Below are positions 24,411 to 33,306 of a stretch of 34,738 nt of DNA, one piece after another; position 1 is the first letter of the stretch; each line of letters opens with the position of its first letter. This DNA comes from Thermodesulfovibrionales bacterium (GTDB lineage: Bacteria > Nitrospirota > Thermodesulfovibrionia > Thermodesulfovibrionales > UBA9159). The notes under the pieces are model-generated. The model saw only the letters and a list, made by a program, of their open reading frames with translations, was not told where the DNA came from and ran no database searches. The position numbers and the translations under genes were made by a program. The stretch lies in contig DASRZP010000064.1 in assembly GCA_035686305.1 (NCBI GenBank), positions 1 through 34,738 on the forward strand, given 5' to 3'.

Positions 24411-26312
24411 ATGCCTATCGAAGACGTCATCGAGTTCCTTAAAGAGGTCACACCGTTTCACGAGCTTGACGAAGCTACTCTGAGCAGTATCGCGAGTAGT
24501 ATCTCCATTGAATTCTATCCGAAGGGTTCCATGATACTCCGCCAGGAAGGGCCTGCAAGTGAGTACCTGAGGATCATCAGACAGGGTTCGGTGAAGGTAT
24601 TCATAAGGTCTGGCAGGGACGACGAGGTCATGATCGACGTAAGGGGCGAAGGCGATTCCTTCGGCTTTCTCTCCCTTGTGAGCGGCGACAAATCCAGGGC
24701 CAATGTAGTTGCTCTGGATGACACCACCTGCTATCTTATAGGTCGGGAGAAGGTCCTTGAGCTTCTCGAAACCTATCCGGCTTTTACCGAATACTTTCTC
24801 GTTTCCGTCCTGAACAAATATATCGACAAGACTTATAAGGAGATGAGGAAGAAGAGCGTCCTTTACAGTGGAGGAGACAGACTCCTCTTCACCACCCCCA
24901 TCGGCGAGCTTGTTACAAAGGCGATCATAACCGCGTCCCAGGAGATCTCGATACGGCAGGCTGCCGAGATCATGTCGGAAAACAGGATAAGCTCTCTTGT
25001 CCTTGTCGATTCCGAAGGGGTTCCGACAGGTATCGTCACGGACCGGGACCTGAGGGATAAGGTTGTCTCAAAGGAAAGAAATGTCTCGGAAAGCGCGAAG
25101 ACGATTATGAGCGTCTCCCTTATCAAGGCCGACGCCCGTGATTATTGCTTCGAAGCGATTCTCAACATGATACGGTACAACATACACCACCTTTTGGTGA
25201 TCGACAACGGCAAACTCAAGGGGGTGATCACCAACCATGACCTTATGATGCTCCAGGGCACTTCTCCCATCTCTATAGCACGGGAGATAGAAAGTCAGCA
25301 GTCCGTAGAAGGACTGGTCCCTGCGTCGAAGAAGATAAACAAGATCATAGAGCTCCTCCTCAAGGAAGGGGCCAAGGCGAGCAATATCACAAGGATCATT
25401 AGCGAGATCAATGACCGGCTCTTTAGGAAGATCGTCGAGATTACGGAAAAGAAGCTCGGAAGCCCTCCTCTTGATTATTGCTGGATCATTTTCGGCAGCG
25501 AAGGCCGTAAGGAACAGACCTTCAGGACCGATCAGGACAACGCGATCGTCTATGAAGACACAACGTCGCCTGAGAGGGAGGAAGAGGCGAGGACCTATTT
25601 TTCGGCCCTCACGCTCCTCGTCCGCGACGGTCTTCTGAAATGCGGATTTCCGCCCTGTCCTGCCGATTATATGGCGAGCAACCCCCAGTGGTGTCAGCCG
25701 CTGAGGGTGTGGAAAAGGTACTTCTCTCTGTGGGTCAACGAACCGACGGCTGAAGCCCTTTTGAAGTCCCTCATATTCTTCGATTTCAGACCGCTTTATG
25801 GCAATATAAGCCTTTCTGAGGCGCTCAGAGATGCCCTCTCTTCCTTGCTGAAGAGCCAACCGGCCTTTTTCGGCTTTATGGCAAATGCCGTGATTAAGAA
25901 CACCCCTCCCATGGGCTTCCTCAGGTCCTTTGTGGTCGAAAAGAGCGGTGAGCACAAGGATGAATTCGATCTCAAAGTAAAAGGGATTGCCCCCCTTGTT
26001 GATGCCGTCAGACTCTTTGCTCTCGAGAAAGGGATACGGGAGACCTCAACCCTTGAAAGGATTGAGACGCTGAGAGACCGGCATACGATCGTCAAGGAGA
26101 GCGCCGAAGAGCTTGAATATGCCTTTGAGTTCATCATGCTCCTGAGGGTCCAGCATCAATTTGATCAGATCGAGGTGGGCAGGCAGCCTGACAATTTCAT
26201 CAATCCGTACAAATTAAGCAGTCTTGACAAAAAAATCCTGAAGGACAGTTTCTCTCTTATTTCAAGGATACAAGACCTTATCATCGAACGATACAAACAG
26301 TCAATCTTGTAA
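24411..26312 (+). CDS. cNMP-binding / CBS / DUF294 nucleotidyltransferase-like signalling protein (copy 2)
   Basis: 633 residues from ATG 24411, the start that aligns with copy 1 (MPIEDVIEFLKEVTPF versus MILEDVISFLKKIPPF). In-frame starts at 24399 (ATG) and 24378 (TTG, inside the sigma-54 -12 box) are also open. Same order: cNMP domain (FYPKGSMILRQEGPASEYL; GDSFGFLSLV), two CBS domains (ISIRQAAEIMSENRISSLVLV; GIVTDRDLRDKV), nucleotidyltransferase motif GSEGRKEQTFRTDQDNA at ~362, and DUF294 C-terminal region ending LISRIQDLIIERYKQ. It is followed, three bases on, by the DnaQ-like exonuclease, the pairing found in many acetate-use loci. It differs from copy 1 in having its own sigma-54-type promoter, so expression of the two copies may differ. 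Confidence 0.87.
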   Translation: MPIEDVIEFLKEVTPFHELDEATLSSIASSISIEFYPKGSMILRQEGPASEYLRIIRQGSVKVFIRSGRDDEVMIDVRGEGDSFGFLSLVSGDKSRANVVALDDTTCYLIGREKVLELLETYPAFTEYFLVSVLNKYIDKTYKEMRKKSVLYSGGDRLLFTTPIGELVTKAIITASQEISIRQAAEIMSENRISSLVLVDSEGVPTGIVTDRDLRDKVVSKERNVSESAKTIMSVSLIKADARDYCFEAILNMIRYNIHHLLVIDNGKLKGVITNHDLMMLQGTSPISIAREIESQQSVEGLVPASKKINKIIELLLKEGAKASNITRIISEINDRLFRKIVEITEKKLGSPPLDYCWIIFGSEGRKEQTFRTDQDNAIVYEDTTSPEREEEARTYFSALTLLVRDGLLKCGFPPCPADYMASNPQWCQPLRVWKRYFSLWVNEPTAEALLKSLIFFDFRPLYGNISLSEALRDALSSLLKSQPAFFGFMANAVIKNTPPMGFLRSFVVEKSGEHKDEFDLKVKGIAPLVDAVRLFALEKGIRETSTLERIETLRDRHTIVKESAEELEYAFEFIMLLRVQHQFDQIEVGRQPDNFINPYKLSSLDKKILKDSFSLISRIQDLIIERYKQSIL

Positions 26313-26314
26313 GA

Positions 26315-27019
26315 ATGCTGGGCTTGTTGAATTTCAGGAAGAGGAAGGGAACAGTGATCGACGAAACGCTGCCGGTCGGTAAGGTCAGGTATGTCATAAT
26401 CGATACCGAACTCACCGGTCTTGATGAAAAACGAGACTCCATCGTCTCCATGGCTGCCATACGGATGGTAGGCGGAAGGATAGACTTTGGAGATGTCTTT
26501 TATAAGCTTGTAAACCCTGAGACGGAACTGACCGCGAAAAGCATCATTATCCATGGAATTACACCCTCGGATGTTGTCGAGAAGCCTGAGATTGCCACGG
26601 TCCTCTCGGAATTTGTCCAGTTCTGCGGCAACGATGTCGTTGTGGGGCATTGCATATCGGTGGACCTCGCCTTTATCAACAGGGAGATGAAAAGAATTCT
26701 CGGATACGCCTTGAAGAACGAGGTCCTTGACACGTCTGCCATCTATGAATGGATACGGAAAAGGTATTCTTCCCAGAGGACTTTCCCTTCTCGGTTCACG
26801 GACTCAGGATTGTTTGACATCGCAGAGCATTTTGGAGTCTCTGTTACCGGCGCGCATAATGCGGCAATGGACGCATTCATCACGGCGCAGGTCTTTCAGC
26901 GGTTCATCCCTATGCTGACCGGAGGAGGGATAAACAGCATAGGCGACCTGTTAGGTATCGGTAATCCATCAAAGGGAGGTGATAGGACAGGACATGCGAT
27001 TGGGATGTACACTTTTTAG
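26315..27019 (+). CDS. DnaQ-like DEDDh 3'-5' exonuclease
   Basis: 234 residues of the DnaQ/polymerase-epsilon family. Exo I: IIDTELTGLDEKRDSIVSMAA (the Asp and Glu metal ligands); TAKSIIIHGITPSDV; Exo II: GHCISVDLAFINREM (Asp); Exo III: TGAHNAAMDAFITAQVF (His and Asp). No BRCT or polymerase domain is attached, so it is a stand-alone exonuclease, possibly acting on small RNA or nucleotide signals. Exonucleases like this lie next to DUF294/CBS proteins and acs-actP genes in many proteobacteria; their role there is unknown. ATG 26315 follows the stop of the previous gene directly, with an overlapping ribosome site. Confidence 0.88.
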   Translation: MLGLLNFRKRKGTVIDETLPVGKVRYVIIDTELTGLDEKRDSIVSMAAIRMVGGRIDFGDVFYKLVNPETELTAKSIIIHGITPSDVVEKPEIATVLSEFVQFCGNDVVVGHCISVDLAFINREMKRILGYALKNEVLDTSAIYEWIRKRYSSQRTFPSRFTDSGLFDIAEHFGVSVTGAHNAAMDAFITAQVFQRFIPMLTGGGINSIGDLLGIGNPSKGGDRTGHAIGMYTF

Positions 27020-27028
27020 GAAATTCGC

Positions 27029-27043
27029 GCTTGCATTGCAAGC
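27029..27043. promoter_or_regulatory. Inverted repeat before the DUF485-actP genes
   Basis: GCTTGCA-T-TGCAAGC, a perfect 7-bp dyad with one central base, 27 bases before the DUF485 start. It could be an operator or a short hairpin; spacing does not fit a sigma-54 promoter (GG-N12-GC). Confidence 0.35.
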
Positions 27044-27070
27044 TATAACCTGATGGAGGAGGTAAGAGTA

Positions 27071-27388
27071 ATGAGCAGTAAGAAGACCGTGCATGAAATC
27101 CTTGAGGACGAGGATTTCAAATCATTGACGAGTCAGAAGAATACGATCTCCGTAATTCTGACGGTTCTGGAACTGGTTCTCTATTTCGGGTTTATCGCCC
27201 TGATCGCCTTTAACAAACCGTTCCTGGCCCAGAAGCTGAGTGAAGGGTCGGCCACGACGATCGGAATTCCCATTGCTGTCGGCACGATCCTTTTCTCCTG
27301 GGTCTTTACGGGTATTTACATCTTTTGGGCGAACAGCAAGTATGACGTGCTGGTCAAGAAAGTCAAAGAGAAAGTGATAGGAGGATAA
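27071..27388 (+). CDS. DUF485 membrane protein (YjcH-like)
   Basis: 105 residues. N-terminal motif [27 protein letters not shown] and two membrane helices, [15 protein letters not shown] and [25 protein letters not shown], then a basic tail [13 protein letters not shown]: the usual DUF485 layout. Such proteins are encoded just before ActP-type symporters (yjcH-actP in E. coli). ATG 27071 has the best ribosome site (GGAGGAGG, 8 bases ahead); the in-frame ATG at 27053 overlaps that site. It ends 2 bases before actP, so translation is probably coupled. Confidence 0.9.
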   Translation: MSSKKTVHEILEDEDFKSLTSQKNTISVILTVLELVLYFGFIALIAFNKPFLAQKLSEGSATTIGIPIAVGTILFSWVFTGIYIFWANSKYDVLVKKVKEKVIGG

Positions 27389-27390
27389 CG

Positions 27391-29130
27391 ATGCCACAAG
27401 CAACACAAACTATGATAGGTCAGGCGAACCCGACGGCGATAATGTTCTTCGTTTTTTTCGTTGCTAGTACCCTGGGCATTACGTATTGGGCTGCAAAGAG
27501 AACGCGGACCACAAAGGACTTCTACGCCGCGGGCAGGAGCATCACCGGTTTCCAGAACGGCCTCGCCCTTGCCGGTGATTACATGAGTGCAGCGTCCTTT
27601 CTCGGGATCGCGGGAATAGTCTCGACAAAGGGGTATGACGGCCTCATCTATTCAGTGGGATGGCTGGTGGGATGGCCGATCATCATGTTCCTCATATCAG
27701 AACCCCTGAGAAACCTGGGCAAATACACCTTCGCCGATGTTGTCGCGTACCGGCTGAACCAGAGACCGATAAGGGCCGCTGCTGCTGCGGGCTCTCTCGT
27801 GGTCGTTCTCACCTACCTTATTGCCCAGATGGTTGGAGCAGGAACGCTCATAAAGCTGATGTTCGGTATCCCCTTTGAGGTTGCTATCATAGTGACGGGA
27901 ACACTGATGATATCCTATGTGATCTTCGGTGGTATGATCGCGACCACATGGGTCCAGATCATAAAGGCATGCCTGCTCCTCGGCGGAGCGACACTTCTCG
28001 TTATCCTGACCCTCGCCCAGTTCGGTTTCAGCTACGCCGAGCTCTTCGGCCAGGCAGAGAAGATGTACACGAACAAGTTCCTCGAGCCGGGAATACTCGT
28101 TACGGACCCCGTCGATGCCTTCTCCCTCGGACTCGCGCTTATGTTCGGTACGGCAGGACTTCCCCACATCCTCATGAGGTTCTATACGGTCCCTGATGCA
28201 AAGGCTGCAAGGAAGTCGGTCTTCTACGCAACAGGGTTCATCGGATACTTTTACATCCTCACCGTTACCATCGGTTTCGGCGCGGCAGTTCTCGTAACCC
28301 AGAAGGTCATCATGGGTATAGACAAGGGCGGCAACATGGCAGGACCTCTCCTTGCAGAGGCCCTCGGCGGGAACCTCTTCCTCGGGTTCCTTTCGGCCGT
28401 TGCCTTTGCCACCATCCTTGCCGTTGTCTCAGGCTTGACCCTTGCAGGCGCATCCGCCTTCTCCCATGACCTCTTTGTCGGCGTCATCAGGCGCGGCCAG
28501 GCATCAGAAAAGGATGAGGTGAAGGTCGCAAAGATCGCGACCGTCGGCCTTGGCATCACGGCAATGCTCCTCGGGATCCTCTTTAAGGGCCAGAACGTCG
28601 CCTTCCTCGTCGGCCTCACCTTTGCTATCGCTGCGAGCGCCAACTTCCCTGCGCTCCTCATGTCGATCCTCTGGAAGAAGTTCACCACATACGGGGCGGT
28701 GACGAGTATTTACACCGGCCTTATCGTCGCTACAGCGCTCCTGATCCTCAGCCCGACGGTATGGGTCGATATCGTCCACAAGGACGATGTGGCTGCGGTG
28801 AGCAAGCAGGTCAAGACAATCGAAGACGGCGTAAAGGCAAAGGTCGCCGAACTCGAGAAACAGAAAGTCCCGGGAGTCGATCCTGTAATGGCAGCGCAGA
28901 TAGATGCCTCGATTGCAGCAGAGAAGAAGGCGGCAGAACCACAGATTAAAGCGGCAAAGTCCAATATGCCGAAGGCGATTTTCCCTCTTAAGAACCCCGG
29001 TATATACTCTATGGCAGCAGCCTTTATCATCGGCATTCTCGTGTCCCTCATGGCGCCTGACAAGGTCGCCGAAGCGAAGTTTGATGGTGAGAAACTGAGG
29101 GAGTATATCGGCATAGGGGCTGAAGATTAG
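27391..29130 (+). CDS. actP: ActP-like sodium:solute symporter with a coiled-coil loop insertion
   Basis: 579 residues, SSS/SLC5 family, likely carrying acetate or another short carboxylate into the cell with Na+ or H+. N-terminal helix [19 protein letters not shown], then [37 protein letters not shown], the classic ActP segment, and [24 protein letters not shown]. Compared with ActP proteins I know, which run SPTVWVDV...IFPLKNP, this one carries about 65 extra residues at ~463-527 between the last helices: charged, Ala/Lys/Glu-rich, helical, with a probable coiled coil ([28 protein letters not shown]-like repeats). Genes for acetyl-CoA synthetase and DUF485 flank it. Confidence 0.9.
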   Translation: MPQATQTMIGQANPTAIMFFVFFVASTLGITYWAAKRTRTTKDFYAAGRSITGFQNGLALAGDYMSAASFLGIAGIVSTKGYDGLIYSVGWLVGWPIIMFLISEPLRNLGKYTFADVVAYRLNQRPIRAAAAAGSLVVVLTYLIAQMVGAGTLIKLMFGIPFEVAIIVTGTLMISYVIFGGMIATTWVQIIKACLLLGGATLLVILTLAQFGFSYAELFGQAEKMYTNKFLEPGILVTDPVDAFSLGLALMFGTAGLPHILMRFYTVPDAKAARKSVFYATGFIGYFYILTVTIGFGAAVLVTQKVIMGIDKGGNMAGPLLAEALGGNLFLGFLSAVAFATILAVVSGLTLAGASAFSHDLFVGVIRRGQASEKDEVKVAKIATVGLGITAMLLGILFKGQNVAFLVGLTFAIAASANFPALLMSILWKKFTTYGAVTSIYTGLIVATALLILSPTVWVDIVHKDDVAAVSKQVKTIEDGVKAKVAELEKQKVPGVDPVMAAQIDASIAAEKKAAEPQIKAAKSNMPKAIFPLKNPGIYSMAAAFIIGILVSLMAPDKVAEAKFDGEKLREYIGIGAED

Positions 29131-29179
29131 TTAGCAGTTCTTAACCATCGTCGGTCGGCGTTAGGAAAGGCTCTATCCG

Positions 29180-29225
29180 GGGGTCAGAATGAGGGAGAAG
29201 ACCTCTCCGTCTCTATTCTGACTCC
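29180..29225 (+). terminator. Long hairpin between actP and acs
   Basis: GTCAGAAT (29183-29190) pairs with ATTCTGAC (29215-29222), extended outward by G-U and G-C pairs, enclosing a smaller GGAGA/TCTCC hairpin. The downstream side has only a broken T-run, so it may be a partial terminator or an mRNA-processing site that tunes acs against actP. Confidence 0.4.
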
Positions 29226-29264
29226 TGGTGTTTCATGAAAAAATAACTATGACGGAGGACCGGA

Positions 29265-31241
29265 ATGTCAAAAGAGAGCATTAGCGTCTTGATGGCTGAA
29301 AACAGGACATTTCCACCATCAAAGGAGTTTAGCGGAAAGGCCCACATCAAGAGCATTCAGGACTATGAAAAGATCTATAAGAAGTCTGTAGATGACCCCG
29401 AAGGCTTCTGGGGTGAGATGGCAGAAAAGCATCTCACCTGGTACAAGAAGTGGGATAAGGTGCTGGAATATAATTTTGAGAGACCCGAGATCAAGTGGTT
29501 CCAGGGCGGGAGGATCAATGTCTCCTACAACTGTCTTGACAGGCACATAACGACACCCACACGGAACAAGGCTGCCATTATCTGGGAAGCCGATGACGGG
29601 AGTTACAAGACCTACACCTACCAGCAGATGTACTATGAGGTGAACAAGTTTGCGAATGTCCTCAAGAAGCACGGAGTGAAGAAGGGCGACAGGGTCACCA
29701 TATATCTCCCCATGATCCCGGAGTTGGCCATCTCCATGCTCGCCTGTTCCAGGATCGGGGCCATTCATAGCATCGTGTTCGGAGGATTCAGCGCACAGTC
29801 CTTGAGGGACAGGATCCAGGACTGCAAGGCGAGTCTTCTCATCACCTGCGATGAGGGCGCGAGGGCAGGGAAATTCGTGCCCCTCAAGGCCAATGCAGAT
29901 GAGGCGCTCAACGAGTGTCCGACGGTCGGGAAGGTGATCGTCGTTCAGAGGACAAAGAGCGGCGAGATCAATATGGTTAACGGCAGGGACCTGTGGTGGA
30001 ATACGGAGATGTCGGCTGCGGACGTTCAGGGCTACTGTGAACCGGTCCAGATGGACGCTGAAGATCCGTTGTTTATCCTCTATACCTCGGGTTCGACAGG
30101 AAAGCCAAAGGGAGTGCTCCACACGACAGGAGGCTACCTCCTCTTTGTGAACCTCACCTTCAAATGGATCTTCGACTACCAGGAGGAAGACATCCATTTC
30201 TGCACAGCAGACATAGGCTGGGTAACGGGACATAGTTACATTGTGTACGGGCCTCTTTCTGCGGGCGCCACGAGCCTGATGTTCGAGGGTGTACCGACCT
30301 ATCCGAACGCCGGCAGATTCTGGGACATCTGCGACAAGCACCGGGTTAATATCTTTTATACAGCTCCGACTGCCATAAGGGCCTTGATGAGGGAAGGCGA
30401 AGGCTGGGTTACGAAACATGACCTTTCATCCCTGAGATTGCTGGGCACCGTTGGCGAGCCGATCAATCCCGAAGCCTGGATGTGGTATCACACCCACGTC
30501 GGAAAGGGAAAATTACCTATTGTGGATACGTGGTGGCAGACAGAGACAGGAGGGATCCTCATAACGCCCCTTCCCGGAGCCATGACCTTGAAGCCGGGAT
30601 CAGCCACAAGGGCCTTTCCCGGTGTTGTCCCTAGGGTCTTGAAAGAAGACGGTTCTCCTGCAGGGGTAGACGAAGGCGGTTACCTTGTTATCGAGAAACC
30701 CTGGCCGGGCATGCTGAGGGGTACTTTTGGGGACCCGGAAAACAAGAGGGTAAAGGAGGTTTACTTCACGAGGTTCCCCGGCAGGTACTTTACCGGAGAC
30801 GGCGCAAGAGTTGACGGAGACGGTGATTACTGGCTCATGGGGAGAATCGACGATGTCATCAACATCTCCGGCCACCGGCTCGGGACGGCTGAGGTCGAAT
30901 CGGCCCTCGTGAGCCACGAGGCCGTTGCAGAGGCAGCGGTGGTCGGTTATCCCCACGACATTAAGGGAGAGGGCATTTATGTCTATGTGACCCTTAAGGA
31001 AGGTAAGCAGCCGACAGATGAACTGAAGAAGATTCTTGTGGGCCATGTGAGGACGGTCATCGGGCCCATCGCAACACCCGACAAACTCCAGTTTGCACCG
31101 GGTTTGCCGAAGACGAGGAGCGGCAAGATCATGAGAAGGATTCTGAGGAAGATCGCCCACGGACAGATTGATGAACTGGGTGATACCTCGACCCTTGCCG
31201 ATCCATCAGTTGTTGACAACCTGGTAAAGGGAAGACAGTGA
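29265..31241 (+). CDS. acs: Acetyl-CoA synthetase (AMP-forming)
   Basis: 658 residues, full length. Converts acetate, ATP and CoA to acetyl-CoA. AMP-binding landmarks: [20 protein letters not shown] (P-loop), [46 protein letters not shown] (A8 hinge) and the C-terminal [11 protein letters not shown] with Lys621, the residue acetylated to switch the enzyme off in known Acs. N-terminal ACAS region [20 protein letters not shown] present. Strong ribosome site GGAGG 7 bases before ATG 29265. It completes the DUF485-actP-acs series and suggests growth on, or scavenging of, acetate. A long hairpin at 29180-29225 separates it from actP. Confidence 0.96.
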   Translation: MSKESISVLMAENRTFPPSKEFSGKAHIKSIQDYEKIYKKSVDDPEGFWGEMAEKHLTWYKKWDKVLEYNFERPEIKWFQGGRINVSYNCLDRHITTPTRNKAAIIWEADDGSYKTYTYQQMYYEVNKFANVLKKHGVKKGDRVTIYLPMIPELAISMLACSRIGAIHSIVFGGFSAQSLRDRIQDCKASLLITCDEGARAGKFVPLKANADEALNECPTVGKVIVVQRTKSGEINMVNGRDLWWNTEMSAADVQGYCEPVQMDAEDPLFILYTSGSTGKPKGVLHTTGGYLLFVNLTFKWIFDYQEEDIHFCTADIGWVTGHSYIVYGPLSAGATSLMFEGVPTYPNAGRFWDICDKHRVNIFYTAPTAIRALMREGEGWVTKHDLSSLRLLGTVGEPINPEAWMWYHTHVGKGKLPIVDTWWQTETGGILITPLPGAMTLKPGSATRAFPGVVPRVLKEDGSPAGVDEGGYLVIEKPWPGMLRGTFGDPENKRVKEVYFTRFPGRYFTGDGARVDGDGDYWLMGRIDDVINISGHRLGTAEVESALVSHEAVAEAAVVGYPHDIKGEGIYVYVTLKEGKQPTDELKKILVGHVRTVIGPIATPDKLQFAPGLPKTRSGKIMRRILRKIAHGQIDELGDTSTLADPSVVDNLVKGRQ

Positions 31242-31273
31242 GAACAGACGGCAAGCTCTAGGCGCGTGGTTCT

Positions 31274-31301
31274 GCAGGGGCGATTCATGAATCGCCCCTG
31301 C
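31274..31301. repeat. Perfect 28-bp palindrome
   Basis: GCAGGGGCGATTCA and its exact reverse complement, 14 + 14 bp with no central spacer, 32 bases after the acs stop. No T-run follows, so not a standard terminator; resembles dispersed REP-type palindromes carrying a GGGGCGATTCATGAATCGCCCC core (from memory). Confidence 0.65.
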
Positions 31302-31315
31302 CTTTGAGGAGCAGG

Positions 31316-31867
31316 ATGGACAGGTTTTTCCTACGTAAGAATGAAGCAGTCCTCGTCATGGTCGATATTCAGGAGCGCCTCGCTGCTGTTATGGACGAGC
31401 GCCGGAAGGTTGTTTCAAATACTCTCCATCTCATCGAGGCAGCAAAACTCCTCAACATCCCGATCATTCTCACGGAGCAGTATCCAAAGGGTCTCGGCAT
31501 CACAGTCAGCGAGATCAGAGATTCGGTTCCTTCGTATGAACCCATTGAGAAGATGATGTTCGGTTGCTGCGGGGAACCTGCCTTCCTGAACTCCCTTGAT
31601 GCTTCAGGGAGAAGAAAAGTTGTCCTCGCAGGGATGGAGACCCATGTCTGCGTGCTGCAGACATGTATTGGTTTATTAAAAAGGGGATATGCCGTCCATG
31701 TCGTCAAGGACGCAGTCTGCTCTCGCACGCAGGCAAACTTCGAGACAGGCGTAGGATTCATGGGGGACGCAGGGGCCGTGGTGACCTGCACGGAAACCGT
31801 CTTGTTTCAGGTATTGGAAAAAGCCGGAACAGACGAATTCAAAGTGATATCAAAAAGGATAAAATAG
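31316..31867 (+). CDS. Isochorismatase-family cysteine hydrolase
   Basis: 183 residues. Catalytic triad visible: Asp in VMVDIQERL, Lys in EQYPKGLG, nucleophile Cys112 in GMETHVCVLQT. After the nucleophile the usual ...GYAVHVVKDAVCSR segment. The family includes isochorismatases, nicotinamidases and YcaC-like hydrolases; this short single-domain form is the YcaC/hydrolase type with unknown substrate. ATG 31316 has GAGGAG eight bases ahead; the in-frame TTG at 31304 overlaps the ribosome site. It lies just after a perfect palindrome, and before an Rrf2 regulator on the other strand that ends 84 bases away. Confidence 0.87.
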   Translation: MDRFFLRKNEAVLVMVDIQERLAAVMDERRKVVSNTLHLIEAAKLLNIPIILTEQYPKGLGITVSEIRDSVPSYEPIEKMMFGCCGEPAFLNSLDASGRRKVVLAGMETHVCVLQTCIGLLKRGYAVHVVKDAVCSRTQANFETGVGFMGDAGAVVTCTETVLFQVLEKAGTDEFKVISKRIK

Positions 31868-31950
31868 GTTTCACCGTTGTTAAGGCAGGGAAGGGAGGTT
31901 TATGGACACGTTGCGGTCGCAATAAACAGACCGATCCGCTGGTATCTTCT

Positions 31951-32385
31951 CTATGATGTTTCGCTTCTTCTGTTGCGTGTTGTCGTCTCTTCTTTCGAGA
32001 ATCTGCCGAAGGTGTAATGCCTGAGTTTGTTTTCGATGCCCCTCTGGATCTCGACCCAGACCGGGTGGACGGAGCAGAAACTGCTTCTTGAGCAACTGTC
32101 GCTGTCGAGCACACAGATATTCAGGCACAGGGGACCCTGAATAGCCTCGATCACCGTGAGCAGATTCACCTCTGAAGGCTCTCCTCCGAGCCGGAACCCC
32201 CCCTTCACACCACGGCTTGATTTCACGATGCCAGCTTTTACGAGCTTCTGGAGGATCTTTGCAAGAAAACTCTTCGGAATTTCCATCTCCCGCGCTATGT
32301 CCTCCACTACGGTGACGGTCTGGGGATTCATTGAGAGGTAAAGGACGCATCTGACGGCATAGTCTGTTTCACGGGTGATATTCAT
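31951..32385 (-). CDS. Rrf2-family iron-sulfur transcription regulator
   Basis: 144 residues. Winged-helix N-terminus MNITRETDYAVRCVLYL, VVEDIAREMEIPKSFLAKILQKLVKAGIVKSSRGVKGGF, characteristic of Rrf2/IscR. Cysteines 91, 98 and 104 (CVLDSDSC...C) are placed like the Fe-S ligands of IscR/NsrR, with Cys87 nearby, so it probably senses Fe-S status, oxygen or nitric oxide. IscA/IscS are not next door, so it is not obviously the isc regulator. The C-terminal tail is basic and probably disordered. Its promoter (32398-32426) contains direct repeats that may be its own operator. Confidence 0.9.
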   Translation of the reverse strand: MNITRETDYAVRCVLYLSMNPQTVTVVEDIAREMEIPKSFLAKILQKLVKAGIVKSSRGVKGGFRLGGEPSEVNLLTVIEAIQGPLCLNICVLDSDSCSRSSFCSVHPVWVEIQRGIENKLRHYTFGRFSKEETTTRNRRSETS

Positions 32386-32397
32386 AATGTAGATAAA

Positions 32398-32426
32398 AGG
32401 TATCCGATATCCCGATGATTTGTCAA
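32398..32426 (-). promoter_or_regulatory. Promoter and possible operator of the Rrf2 gene
   Basis: Perfect -35 TTGACA (32426-32421) and, 17-18 bases on, a poor -10 (ATACCT/TACCTT), as in regulated promoters. The spacer has direct repeats ATCGG-GAT-ATCGG-AT, plausible for binding of the Rrf2 protein itself. Confidence 0.4.
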
Positions 32427-32446
32427 CCGATGAAAGCTAAGGCAGG

Positions 32447-32569
32447 TCATCTCTTCGGGGACGGCATCCCCTTCTTGGCAAGAGAATAGCCGTCTGTGAT
32501 TGTTCCGACCACATAATCCTCTAATAACAGCCTGTCCTGAAGAGGCGTTTGCGGTCCGCAAAACTCCAT
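32447..32569 (-). CDS. Possible 40-residue ORF, unknown
   Basis: ATG 32569 opens MEFCGPQTPLQDRLLLEDYV and runs to VGTITDGYSLAKKGMPSPKR, TGA at 32447. The composition looks protein-like and the frame is uninterrupted, but no strong ribosome site precedes it. It could be a small gene or the end of a lost one. It lies between divergent Rrf2 and lipoprotein genes. Confidence 0.25.
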   Translation of the reverse strand: MEFCGPQTPLQDRLLLEDYVVGTITDGYSLAKKGMPSPKR

Positions 32570-32680
32570 GAAAAATCCGCTGTGAATGTGGTTAAATAGT
32601 AACTACCCATAGAACTTGTGATCATTGCCTGAACGTGCAGGTGATGAGTCTTTCTGCAGCGAGAGGAGAGAGGAGGATGT

Positions 32681-32911
32681 ATGAAAAAGGCGGTTCTTGT
32701 CTTCATGGCCCTCTGTCTCTTTTGCGTTTCAGCGTGCACCCGCAACAAGTCTGCCGAACTGTTAGAGACAGCACAATTTGAAGAAGTGCAGAAGAACCGG
32801 GAGCATGCCCGAGAACTGTACGAAGAAATCCTCAAGAAATATCCTGAAAGTGAAGAGGCAAAGAGGGCCAGGGAACGGCTGTCCGCACTGAAAGAGGGCG
32901 GAGGACGTTGA
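32681..32911 (+). CDS. Small TPR-like lipoprotein
   Basis: 76 residues. Signal peptide MKKAVLVFMALCLFCVSAC with lipobox VSAC (Cys19), so probably lipid-anchored. The rest is one helix-turn-helix pair, ETAQFEEVQKNREHARELYEEILKKYPES-EEAKRARERLSAL, with the A-x-x-x-Y-x-x-x-L-x-x-Y-P pattern of a single TPR/Bam D-like repeat. Strong ribosome site GAGGAGGAT before ATG 32681. Its TGA overlaps a TTG start of the next gene (TTGA), implying translational coupling. Function unknown; single-repeat lipoproteins may act as assembly adaptors. Confidence 0.75.
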   Translation: MKKAVLVFMALCLFCVSACTRNKSAELLETAQFEEVQKNREHARELYEEILKKYPESEEAKRARERLSALKEGGGR

Positions 32912-33195
32912 CCTGTTCGTGCAAGTCTTGCAAGTATGGCTATGAAACGACCCCCGACGGCCACAGACCTCCTGGGGGCACCGTGTGGTGCAGCAAGAGG
33001 AAGATACCGATGGGCCAAAGCAGGAGCATGTCGTGCTTCTTGCCGTCGGTATCGGAAAAGAGCAAAAGGTGTCAGGACTGTAAATGGGCAAAGATGCTGA
33101 CGCCTTCGGGGGAGGCCCCGATGATCGGAAAGATATGGTGTGAGCGGAGACATTGCGAGATAAATAGACTCCGCACGATGGAATGTTTCGATTAA
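32908..33195 (+). CDS. Cysteine-rich protein of two 50-residue repeats, unknown
   Basis: 95 residues, start codon TTG 32908 overlapping the previous stop, with GGAGG 5 bases ahead. Two halves repeat with an exact 50-residue period: Cys5/55, Cys8/58 (C-x2-C-K-[YW]), Cys28/78 in VWC or IWC, and Cys43/93 in SMSCF or MECF. Between them is a TP-x-G...G turn. The CxxC...C...C pattern suggests two small zinc- or iron-binding ribbons, perhaps linked to the lipoprotein. I do not recognise the family. Confidence 0.7.
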   Translation: MTCSCKSCKYGYETTPDGHRPPGGTVWCSKRKIPMGQSRSMSCFLPSVSEKSKRCQDCKWAKMLTPSGEAPMIGKIWCERRHCEINRLRTMECFD

Positions 33196-33306
33196 CGGAA
33201 CTCTCCGGCGGCAACGTTTAGGCTGCAAAAGTTCGGACTGCAGGTTGTTCCCTGTCCAGCGTAACGATCGAGAAGAGAGCTTTCCAGTATTGAGGTGTCC
33301 GGGATA

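Noticed and set aside
27019-27035. Sigma-54 promoter before DUF485-actP
   Set aside because: A TTGCA block exists, but GG lies 12 instead of 10 bases before GC, and the -24 block does not match.
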